Translations under genes and position numbers: made by a program
The notes under the pieces: model-generated
Told to the model about the DNA's origin: nothing
What the model saw: only the letters and a program-made list of their open reading frames with translations
Database searches by the model: none
Part shown: piece after piece, positions 49,101 to 60,749 of the stretch
Layout of the letters: each line of letters begins with the position of its first letter
Numbering within the stretch: position 1 is the stretch's first letter
From: Delphinus delphis
Taxonomy: Eukaryota > Chordata > Mammalia > Artiodactyla > Delphinidae
Assembly (NCBI RefSeq): GCF_949987515.2
Contig: NC_082689.1
Span: forward strand, 2,856,001-2,920,000
Length of the DNA: 64,000 bases
Reading direction: 5' to 3'

Positions 49101-52100
49101 CAGACCCTCGGCGATGCTGCCGTTGTCTGTGTGCTAATTAGTTAGAAGACTGACTGTTTCTTTGCTAGCATGAGACCCACATTTTGGTCTTTGGGGAATT
49201 TGGAGTCGGACTCGTTCCTGGAGGTGGTCGGCTGCCCCGTTGGGAGGCTGCGTTCTGGCTCGTGTCCTGAAGCGCAGCCGTGACCCTGTGTGCACTTGCT
49301 TTGCAGGGCGGTCCCCCTCCTGGGCCACCTGCCCCAGGACCTGATCGAGACCCCTGTGCTCGTGCAGCTGCACCCCAGCGACAGGCCCCTGATGCTTGCC
49401 ATCCACAAAAAGAGTAGGTCCCCTTCTCACGGTCCTTCCCGGGGGCATGGACAAAGCTAGTGCACTCTGGGGGTGTCTTCCCGAGGTCAGCACCCACCGG
49501 GAGGGGTCCAGTGGGCTGCGGGCAAGGGGTGCCCCGCCCCCGGCCTGAGTCCCGGCGCTGTCGGTTGGTTGAGAGTCGCCCTCGGCCTGAGTCCTCGGCC
49601 TCTCATCTTTTACCATTGGCTTCGCCAGCAGGCGGGAGGAGGAGAGACAGGGTCAGCTGCGGTGGGGGGTTGGGGGGTGGTCTGCCCAGGCCAGGGGCTG
49701 GACGACACATGTCCCTAGCAAGCCCAGGCCTCACCGACACAGGTGACACTGAGCGTCCCACTGGCAGCAGACCTGTGAGGCTCGAAGGGAAGTGTGTCCT
49801 AAAACATGTAAGGACACTGCCGCAAACAGTCCCCGGTCGCAATTTAAAGCAAGATGGGAGATTGAAAGTGGTGGCTTTGAAGAGGTATTGGCACCTCCTA
49901 AGTTTTCAGATGATTCCAGAATCAAGTGCATCTCCACGTGTCTTTTGTTGTACCGCGAACACCGGTTGAATCTCTTCGCTCCCTGAACTCTGTTTTCGCT
50001 CTCCTAGTCGTGCAGTCCGGCGGGCAGCCTTTCGACTATTCCCCCATCCGGTTCCGTGCCCGGAACGGGGAGTACGTCACGCTGGACACCAGCTGGTCCA
50101 GCTTCATCAACCCGTGGAGCAGGCAGATCTCCTTCGTCATCGGGAGACACAGAGTCAGGGTGTGAGTGCCCCCAGTGCCCGGGGGGCTGGGAGACCAGGA
50201 CCCCGGTCACCTCCCACCACGTGCTTGTGCTGACCTGCCCCCTGCCCCCTGGGGGGCCCCAGCCTCGTTCAGGCAGAGCAGTGAGGGGGGGGAGGCAGGT
50301 GGCGGGCCGGGGGTCTGCAGAGAGGAGGGCGGGGCCCCGACTCACAGAGACAAATGAAAACCACGCAGGGGGCCTTTGAATGAGGACGTGTTCTCGGCTC
50401 AGACGCACGTGGAGGAGAAGGCCCTGCAGCCCGGCACCCAGGAGCTCACGGAGCAGATCCACCGGCTGCTGCTGCAGGTGGGTGTGCTGCCTGCACGCCC
50501 TCCCTCCTGCCCCCGCAGGCAGCCCAGAGCTGCCCTGCGGCCTGGGGGCCCCCCACCCCCCGTTCTCAGGCCCTTCTTCTCCTTCCAGCTCTGCCCTGCG
50601 CCCTGCTGCGCATGGTGGTGGTCTCTGTCCCACCCGCGTGGGCCTTGCCCGCGTGGGGGCTGCCCCCGCCTCGCACATTCAGGGCATCTGTGTCTGAACC
50701 ACAGCTCTGGGCAAGTGGCTGAAGGGCGCACCCCAGCCCAGTCCCCACGTCCCAGGCGCCAGCCCACACGTGACCCCCGTGGGTGGAAGGGGGGGGCATC
50801 CCTGCAACACGGGATGTCGCGCTGGCCCCAGGGGGAACTGAGGACGCCCCTCCCTGTCCCTGGGGACACAGCACTCAAGACAGATTTCTGCAAGCACGTT
50901 GGCCCCACGAGGAGTGGCCTCCTGCCTCTCGGTTCCGGGGGCTGTGGGAACCGTCAGGCACCTTGTTTTGTTTCCAAGCCCCGTGGCCATGGACTCCCTG
51001 TTGGTGGAGTCTCCTGGGGATTGGGATCCAGGACCAGCCCCGCGGGTGGAGCCTGGGAGCCCACTGCAGCCTGACCCTGGGTCCAAGCCCGGCCCCACCT
51101 GGCCCCCGCCGAGGGCCCCCGGGCAGGTTGCGGCGCCTCTGAGAGAAGGCGGGCGCGCCCCGGCCCGTCCAGAGTCCTTCTGTTGCTGTCTCCCCAGCCT
51201 GTCCCACACAGCAGCTCCAGCGGCTACGGGAGCCTGGGCAGCAGCGGGTCCCACGAACACCTCCTGAGCCAGACCTCCTCCAGCGAATGCACCGGCCAGG
51301 AGGACCCCTGCCGGGGGAGAGCCGTACGTGCCCCTCTGTCCCCCTCTGTCCCCCTCTGTCTGTCATCTGTGACTCACATGTCTGAGCACTTTAGAAACAG
51401 CCCTCGCCGGGGCCGAGCCTTTCCGACCTCACCTGCTCCTGGCTGCTCTGAACTTGGCTCACCTGGGACTTGTTGTGTAACTTCGAAAGGGTGGAGGCAG
51501 CCACAGACTGGCTAGAGGTTCAGGTGAAAATTATTTAACAGGCCAATCAAGCAAAAGCGAGGAGTTAACTGTAGGGTTAGGGTTAGAAAGAAGAAAGTGT
51601 AACCTGCCGTTCCCTTTACTTCCTATTCTTCCGAATCGTAAACTCTGCTGTCTCTAGTTCTGCCTCTCGGGTCTCATTCAGAACTTGCTGCTGTTGCTGG
51701 GATTAATCCTGCTTTGCTCTTTCCAGGGTGGGGCAAAGGCTGCGGGGTCTCCCAGGGTGAATGATGTGTTTTTCTTCCAGGAGATTTGTAAAAATGGTAA
51801 GAAGGTCAAAAGCAAAAGCCCTTGTCCGGATGAATCTGGAGAACAAAAGAACGCGTCTGCTGCAGGTAACAAATGATCCAGCATTTCCTTAGTGAGACTT
51901 CAGCGTGGTGAGGCGAGGAGACGGAAAGCTGTACGGCCGGCAATTACGGTTACAATTGTTATTCCCGCCAAGTCATGTTTGAAAAGACCGACCCTCCCCA
52001 AGGCAGGGAGCGTCGACTGACCATAGGGCGCCTGTGATCTTATTGGCCCTGAAAGTTTCAGGAGTTCAAGTGAAGAACTGACCTTTCCCACTGCTGAGTC

Positions 52101-55100
52101 CCTGACCCCGGGGACAGGCCGGACCGAGTGCCGCAGAGAGAGCGCCCCCCAGGCCCCCCTGCGGATGGCATAGCAGTGCTGCATGCATAGCAGGCTGTCT
52201 CCGGGTCTCTGCGTCCATGAAGCGTATTCTGAGGCCCCAGCCTTATCTTTAGGTAGAATTAAAGTGCTTTGTAAGTATAGAGTGTACTCCGGGGAAAACT
52301 AGGATTAACTGAAAAAACAATGTTGTCGTTCCTCCAGAAATGCAGAGCAGTTCCCCGGCTCAGATGAAAGCTCTTGCAGCCACGGAAGAGGACCGCTCCA
52401 GGGCCAGCCTGCCCGAGGCCGGCCTTCCTGAGGAGCTGGCCTTCAAGAGCCCGCTCGCGGGCTCCTACCAGCAGATCAGCTGCCTGGACAGTGTCGTCAG
52501 GTGCGGCCCTCTGGCCTCCCTCCCCGCCCAGCTGCTCACGCTGTGGGGCTCTCTGTTACATGAAGCCCTATATCACCCGCCCACAGGTACCTGGAGAGCT
52601 GCAGCAAGGCCACCACCCTGAAGAGGAAGTGTGAGTTCCCGGCACACCTCCCCACGCGGAAGACCAGTGACAAGCGCGAGGCCACCGCCGGCCCCGGGCC
52701 ACATGCCGCAGGTACCTGGTTCGTTTGAGCTGTTAACTGCGGGATAACTTAGACCCTCTGTGGTGGGATCAGGCGTCATTTGAGGTCCTGGAGCCCCTTT
52801 TTCCAGGTGGATTCTGAGCGGCTTCAGGGACACGGTATTAGGGTATAGGCTATTTTTTACATGACCAGAGTAGCTCAGAACTTCTTATGAGCTGGAGATA
52901 AAGGTGGTCCTGGACTTTGAGGGCAGGATCCTGTGGGGCTGCTGGAGGCCAGGGCTTCTCGGGCTGTCATTCTTGGGCGTCTCAGAGGAGGCCTGGCCTC
53001 TGAGGGTCAGTGACCCCACGAGTCAGATGAGACCTCAGGCCCTTCAAACATGAGGGCGTTGCTGGCGGCCGCCACCAGGATCAGAAGTAGGGTCTCCCAT
53101 TGTAGACGGAGGCGACCGGACAGCCGTGCCCTGGTGGAGTCTGGCCCAGCCCGCAGGGAGGGAGCGCCACCTGCCTGCCTGCACTCAGCAGACGGGCTCC
53201 TGACTGCCGGGCGGCCCTCCCCGCAGGCCCACGGCAGAGGCCCTGACCCAGGGCACCGCGGTCACCTGCCGCCTGCCGCCTCCCTCCTCCCAAAGGACTC
53301 AGGAGGTCAGGGCGGCGGCGTTCCCATTTCAGAATCTCCTCCTCTCCGCCATCCCCCGTGAATAAACACCTGAGGACACAGTGTCACCTGCCAGGACGTG
53401 TGCAGACTCGCAGCTGCCCCCGCCCCTGCCCCCGGTACTGGGCACCACCTAGGCCTCCACGCGGCATATCCCCACAGTTCGTTTTTATCACATTTTTGTG
53501 TCTTGCTTCCATTTTCCCTTATAAAGAGACCGCGTCACCCTTCAAGGTGAACAGCCACACGGACGTGAGCACGCACTTGACCTCGCTGACGCTGCCCAGC
53601 AAGGCACAGAGCGTGGCGTCCCTCACCAGCCAGTGCAGCTACAGCAGCACCATCGTCCACGTGGGCGACAAGAAGCCGCAGCCTGAGCTCGGTACGCGCA
53701 CTGCTCCTTGGGCGATGTCAGGAACGCTTACTGCTCCTTGGGCGATGTCAGGAGGAATCGGACTTGAACAATAGAGATGAGAAGCTTCGACTGCCGTCCT
53801 CAGATTCTCTTTAGGTTTACCCAAGTGTGGAGGTAGCTACACAGCCCAGTAACAGGGGTGCAGGAAATCCGTGCAATGCCGGGCGGGGGTGGCCACACCT
53901 GTCCTGCCCCCGCTGCGCTCTGGCTCCACCTGTGACAGGTGTCTGCTCAGGTGTCGATACGGAGGGGCCTCCCAGGACCAAGCAGGGGTCCCAGGACTCC
54001 CCCTTCGTTGGTGCCGAGAGAAGCCTGGGGACGAGCCCCCGCCCAGCATCCCGCTTCCTTGGATGGGATTACAAGCCGTGCCCTCCCCATGTGAGGACAG
54101 GAGCCAGTGCGGGTCATAATAGCAGGACAACCAAGGGTGCCACACTGAGCTGTTCTTCAGATACCATGAGTAAAACGAATCCTGAATTCGTTCTTTGCTT
54201 GGAAGGGGGGCGTGATGAGGGCAGAAGTACACATCAGAGAGTCAATGTCCAACCCCTTCCAGGACGGTCTGTGGTCCCACCCGCCCCATCCTGTCTGCAC
54301 CCGCAGTTCCACTGGCCACACTGTCAAGCCCGTGATCCTGAGCCAGGATGAGGCTGTGCGCCAGCCTAGCCTCTTGCTCTGAAAGCACAAGACAGCCTGG
54401 AGTGTCTGCAGCGTCAGAGGCTGAAAACCCCCCGAGGTGCCCCAATTTAGAGGACTGATCCCGGAGCCCCTGGGTAATGGGGCTTCCTACCCCTTTTGTC
54501 ATTAACTTTCTCAGAAAGCTAAACAAATACATCATGTTGTGGGCATGCTGTGGGCATCGTGAAGGAATCTTATCCCCATGCTGTGGGCATCGTGAAGGAA
54601 TCTTCTGTGCGAATGATTTCTGTTCTTCATAGGTGCAGTGTGCATTTTTTCAGCCGTTTTAAAATGGAAGGGCCCTTGCAGATGAGAGCTGTGCGTCTTC
54701 TGTTACAGAGACGGTGGGAGATGCTGCCAGTGGGCCCGGGTCTCTGGACTGCCTGGTGGGCTCCGTGCTGCCCTGCGGCCTCGGCCACGAGCAGGGGCCC
54801 TTCCGGAAGCTGGGCCTCACCAAGGAAGTGCTGGCCGCCCACACCCAGAGGGAGGAGCAGAGTTTCCTGCTAAAGTTCAGAGAAATAAGAAAGCTCAGTG
54901 TCTTCCAGTCTCGCTGCCATTACTACTCACAAGACAGATGCAAGGGGCAGTCGAGTGAAAGAGGTAAGTGGTAATACCTGAGCTAAAAGTGGATTTATTT
55001 TTTAACTTTATTCTTAACATTACTGAATCTAGCGCTGCTTTCAGAAGGCGAAACGTCCCCAGTCTGGGACACGTGGGTTTGTAAGAAGCTGTTGGAACTT

Positions 55101-58100
55101 GACCAGTGATGTTCTCAAGGATGTCACTTTGTGTTCCCAAGGGAGCAGTGCTGTAAATAGTGGTGACAGTCCCAGCCCAGCCCCCTGTGGAATGCAGGGC
55201 GGGCAGTTGCAGTGCGGCCGTGCCAGACATTTCTTGCCTGGGTGACTTTGAGGGGCAAGAGACCCTACCCCACCTTCCCACCCAGACAGGACCCTCAGCG
55301 GACCAGCTGGGCTAATGCACTGCCCAGAGAAGGAGATGGCACTGACGGGGCCTTCGGTGTCAAGCCCCTGAGGGAGGAGGTTAGCCCCGGACGACACCGT
55401 AGGAGGGAATGGCGCCCTCCTCCCCAGAGCACGTACGCTCCTGGCGGATCGGCCTCAGGGCCAGGCTGCGGACTCCAAGCCCGACAGAGCCCAGGGGTGC
55501 GTGAAGCTGCCCTTTAGGCTGAGAGCCATCAGGTGGTCAACGGGCCAGGGATGAAGTGGAACAGACGAGCTTCCCTGCCCCTTTTCTGGTCCAGGAGCCT
55601 GGCTCCCAACCCCCAGCCACCTTCCCAGGCCCCCCTGACAAGGCCAAGCTGATGAGAGATGCCGCCTCTTCCCTGGGCTCCCAGGCCGTGACACAGGGAT
55701 CAGAGCTGAGAGCTAGTGAGCCCAGGGGACACACACCATGAGGACCCAACTCCCCCTGGTCTCTGGGCAGACACACCGAAACAGATGTCCCAGAAGTGAG
55801 AGGCTGACACACTCCTTAAGGAGTTTATCCCCAGACCCAGGGTTACTGCCAGCACATCGGGAACCTCTGTGGAAATCAGGAAACGGTGTCCACACCACCG
55901 TAGAGTTCCAGCCCCCTCTTGCCCCCTTGGCCACACATTTTGTGCAGTGCACAGACTGCACAGCTGTCCACAGCAGCCCCTCCCAGACCCTGGTGTGGCA
56001 TCCCAGGAGCCCAGTGCCGTAGCTCCGGGTCCCAGTAGGGGGCAGATTTCCTGTAGGAAGAACACCAGGCAGAGAGGCTGAATGGCAAAGCCTCCACCCG
56101 CTTAGCAGTCTGCTTTGGGCTGGCCCATTTGCCTTTATCGTGTGACACGGCCGCCAGGGGATGTCCTCGCACACCTGCTGCAGGAGCCCAGAGTTACCCT
56201 CTGTGACAGGAGAGGAGAAGCTGAGGTTCCTGGGACCCGTTCCATTGCCCACCCCACCCTCCCCCCCCCAGCTCGGCATGACCCCCGAGCCCACAGTACT
56301 CCCAGCGCCGGCCGGTGCCCAGGGGAGGTGGGGGGGGACATGCCCAGGGTCCCGTATGTGACTGGGTGGAGCCCCTCCGGTCTCCTGAGAAAGGCCCTCT
56401 CAGCAGCGCTCACCGTCAGAGAGGAAGACCTTGGTTCCAAGGGCGAGCGTTCCTTCGGCCCTTTGACTTCCCTGGGCTGGAACCACGAGCTTTCTAAGCA
56501 GGAAACATCTCTTTTTAGGAACAGCAGCGATGAAGCTCATAACACTGACAGATAAGGTTAGATGAGACCAGCGGTTCTACCTCTAAGGTGTCACAAACCG
56601 CCCTTGGGGACTAGCGTCGACTTCCAGCTTTCTTACTGTTCTGGGCAAATAAAACCTTCTTGATGCCACTTGTCACTATTGCTTCATGAAAGAAACGGCA
56701 TTTTAATATGAGAAGAAAGCAAGGAATGTGATCTCGCAACAAAGGGTGGTCCTTTAAATGGATTGAATCTAGTTTTATGAAAACCTAACGTTTTGCCCTG
56801 ATTTTTCTCACTTTCCTGAGGATCCGGGAAGACCGGGTGGTGGCCCCGAGATCCCCAGGCTGGCGATGGGGAGGGTGGGACTCACTGTTGAACTGGGAGT
56901 CACCTTCAGGTTTCTGAGGTCCTACAAATCTCTGAAAATTGACGTAACAGGAAACATAACATAATTTTTACGTTTTAACTCTTGTTTTCCCATTATTTTA
57001 GCTGCTCCCGGACTAAGAAATACCTCTGGAATAGATTCATCTTGGAAAAAAACGGGGAAGAACAGAAAACTTAAGTCCAAACGGGTCAAGCCTCGAGACT
57101 CCTCGGGGAGCCCTGGGTCCGGGGGGCCCCCGCCCCAGCGGCTGCCGCTGGTGGGCCTGAATGCCACCGCCTGGTCACCGTCGGACACATCCCAGTCCAG
57201 CTGCCCCGCGATGCCCTTCCCCACCCCGGTGCCCGCTTACTCCCTGCCCATGTTTCCAGCCCCAGGGATAGTGCCAGCTCCAGGGACCGTGGCAGCGGCA
57301 CCCGGAACTCCCCACGCCGGCCTCGCGCTGCCCGTGGACACCCAGCGCGAGTTGGCGGTCCAGCCCCCACCGTCTGCCGGCCCCTTGCCCCCGGTCATGG
57401 CCTTGGTCTTACCCAGCTGCTCCTTCTCCCCGGTGACCCCGAGCCTGCCCCCAGCTTTCTTCCCCAGCCAGCCGAACTTGCCGTCCGAGGTGATTCCTGC
57501 CTCGCAGCCTGAGTTCCCTGGTCGGACCTCATCCCCCAAACACCTGCACACGTGTGCCCTGGCAGAGTGCGGGCTGCCCGTGTCGCGCGTGGCCGCCCAG
57601 GCCGCCCTGCCCTCGGCCGCGGGGTCTGCAGGCAGGACCTCACCGCCACTCTTCCAGTCCCGTGGGAGCTCGCCCCTGCAGCTCAGCCTGCTGCAGCTGG
57701 AGGAGGCCCCCGAGGGCGGCTGTGCGGCCGCAGGGCCCACGGGGCCCACAGAGACCGTGCGAGCGGGGCCCGACTGCCAGCCTGGCTCATCCTGGGACCG
57801 GCGGCCCGAGGCACCGCCAACCGTAAGGATCTCCTGATGCCCTTTGTCTAACGCAGGCAGGTGGCGAACGCGGCCGCCTCGGGCGGGTCACGGACATCCT
57901 CACCTCAGGTGGTCCCTGCACTGAGGTTACTACCAGACGATTTCAATTCCGACATAAACACGTGTGCTAGGAGATAACACGTTCCGGGTAAAAGACCCTG
58001 TCAGAGCAGCCGGTGTTTATTGTCTTGGGACCTGAAGGGGAAAAGGGAGATGGGTTGTCTGCTGGCGGACGCAGGCGCCAAACAGCCACAGGTGATTTCG

Positions 58101-60702
58101 TGACCCATCGTCACGGGCCTCCAGGTTTTCAGTGAATGCTTCGGGGATAAAGCACAGTCAGGTGAAAGGTCAGAACGGAGGCGCCTTGGAGGGCAGCTGG
58201 CAGCAGAGGGGCTCACGGTGAAGGAGCAGGGCCAGGAGGGAGCTGGAAGCCAGTGCCGTGGGTGTGCATCCTCCCACGTCTTGAGGGACGTTGGCGTGTA
58301 CTCGTACTCGGTTAATGAAATTGTAGTTTGATTTCCAGTTAATGCTTCTGTGTCCTGAGAGCTTCGGTGTGTGGTCGCATCCGCTGAGGCAGTGTGATCC
58401 GTGGGCCTTCCGAGGAAGGAGCTGGGCGGGGCTCCCCTGCCCATGCTCCTGGGAGAGCAAGTGGGAGCAGGGTGGTTGTCCCAGCACGGCTGCTGACTCC
58501 CGGGCCTACAGTCTGGGTTCCAAGGATTGGAGGGTTGGGGCGCTCCCAGGCCAAGCCCCCCTCATGTCCAAGCCCGTCCCCACTCTGGGGGCGCAGGAGC
58601 CGGGAAGCCAGAGCCCTGCCTCTGCGAGGAGCATCTTTGGGGTGCTGCAGGAGACACTTGCCCGCCTTGGCGGAGGAGCAAGCCTGAGGCTTCCCCCGCA
58701 GGGATCCAAGAGCTGCCGTCTTTAGTGGGACTCTCCCCAAACTAAATTTAATTAGATGGCATCCATCCCACTACCAAGAGTCCCGCTGTGGTCCCAGTAA
58801 CCATGGGGTCTGCGCATATGGCACGTGGAGGAAGGGCCAGCGGTCCAAGGAGGGCGCACCCGCTGTGTCCCTGGGAGTCTGGTGCAGACCAGACACCTGA
58901 CTCGGTGTCTCCTCCCTGTTCCCAAAGTGCGACAAGCCCAAGGACGTCCAGAGCAGCGACGCCCTGTGCACGCCCAGCGGCCTGCTGCGCCTCCTGCTGC
59001 GCGAGGACCTCTGCTCCGCCACGGGCTCAGCCCCGTCCGGGAGCGGGGCCTCCGTCACCTCCTACTCCCTGGGCTCCGGCTCGCTGGGCTGCGATGCATC
59101 TGCAAGTGGGGCCGGTATGTAGGTGGTGCTGGGAGCACCTGGGAGTCGGGGCGGGGTGGGAGGTGGCAGGTGTGTTTGGAAGATTCTCACGTGATACACC
59201 TGGGTGTCCTTGACTCTCCGGCCCCCAGGGAGCCAGTCACCCCAAAGCCGCAGGCTGACTTGGGCAGGGCCCCGACATGCAGGCATCCGGCTGCACCCCG
59301 AGCAGCTCCTCGGGGCCCTCAGCCGTTCAGACAGGCAGCTGGGCTCCTCCTACCCCGCTCCACCCGCGCGGTCGGCAGCCCCGGCCCGCCCCACTTCCCT
59401 CTGTTGTCCGTCGCTCTCGACCTCAGCGGCACTGCAGGCCCCCCACCCTAGCTGGCCCTGCTTGGACTGTCCCTGGGGCTCCCCGGGTGTGCCGGGAGGG
59501 CTGGCAGCGGCTCGCCTTCCTGAGTTAGATCCCCTGGTGAGAAGCTAGCGTGTGGACCGACCGGGATCGTTTAGGTGTGATCTGGAACCGCCCCACGGGA
59601 AGAGCACACACTCTCCCCAGACTGTAAGACCCCCGCTTCCCTGAAGTGAGCGGGCCCCTCTCCCTGCGGGAGGCCTGCCGGGAGGCGCTCCGGGACAGCC
59701 GCCTGCCGCTCACAGGGGCGGCTTCTCTGTGGCCTGGCTTAGTCCGGAGGTAGTGAGCCTGGGAGAGAAGAGCACGGCTTCTAAGATATAGCCCCACCTG
59801 GACTCCTCGGGGCCTCCCCAGGAGAGAATCACCTCCATGGTACCAGCTGATATCCTGTTTTTAAATTACCCAGACAACTCGAGAATTGGAAAGAGAAGGG
59901 AAGGTCCACCAACCCAGGCACCAGTTACCAAACAAAACCCTTCAGCTCTGTAATGCTGCTGTTCCTTTACACGAGCACAGCGTGCAAGGTCAGCGCAGGA
60001 GTCAAGGTCAGAGCAGGAGTCCAGGTCAGCGCAGGAGTCAAGGTCAGCGCAGGAGTCAAGGTCAGCGCAGGAGTCCAGGTCAGCGCAGGAGTCAAGGTCA
60101 GCGCAGGAGTCCAGGTCAGCGCAGGAGTCAAGGTCAGCGCAGGAGTCCAGGTCAGCGCAGGAGTCAAGGTCAGCGCAGGAGTCCAGGTTTTGACCTGCCA
60201 TGCTTTGTGTTTTAAAGGCAGCAGCAACACAAGTCACACCAGCAAGTATTTTAGAAGCGTCGACTCCTCAGAGAATAACCACAGAGCAAAAGCGAAGGTG
60301 GACGTGGCGGAGAGTGAGCGCCTCAGGGACGCCCTCCAGGACCCCGTCTGGCTGCTCGGGGCCGACACGGACGACAGCGTCATGATGGCATACCAGATGC
60401 CTTCGCGGTAACCGTTCGCCGGCGGCTCGGGACAGTGAAGGGCTGGGTGCAGGTTTCCCCAGAACCACAAGGCCAGAGGCCTTCCCTCGGGAGCCGTATC
60501 TCAGATTGAGCTGAGTGCACAGATAGAAGCAGGGCTCCTCTAGATGGTGCCGCTGGCCACACAGAGCCCGCAGAGTGACCTGCTACAGGCCTCCAGGATG
60601 ACGGGCTCTGGGGACCCGCCACGGTGTCACAAGACGTTTACAAAGCATTCGTGCCAACGTCGTCTCTTTTGCTCTGTTGCCAGCAACCCTATGTGGCCGG
60701 TG

Positions 60703-60749
<47 letters not shown>

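Noticed and set aside
51571..51586. Two TTAGGG units suggesting an interstitial telomere
   Set aside because: Two units are expected by chance in this length of sequence.
59986..60188. CRISPR-like appearance of short direct repeats
   Set aside because: The units are contiguous with no unique spacers, and this is mammalian DNA.
59866..60237. Long open frames in both strands over the minisatellite, with hexapeptide repeats
   Set aside because: An 18-bp period without stops keeps frames open automatically. They are not separate genes. Only the frame joined to exon 21 is kept as a hypothesis.
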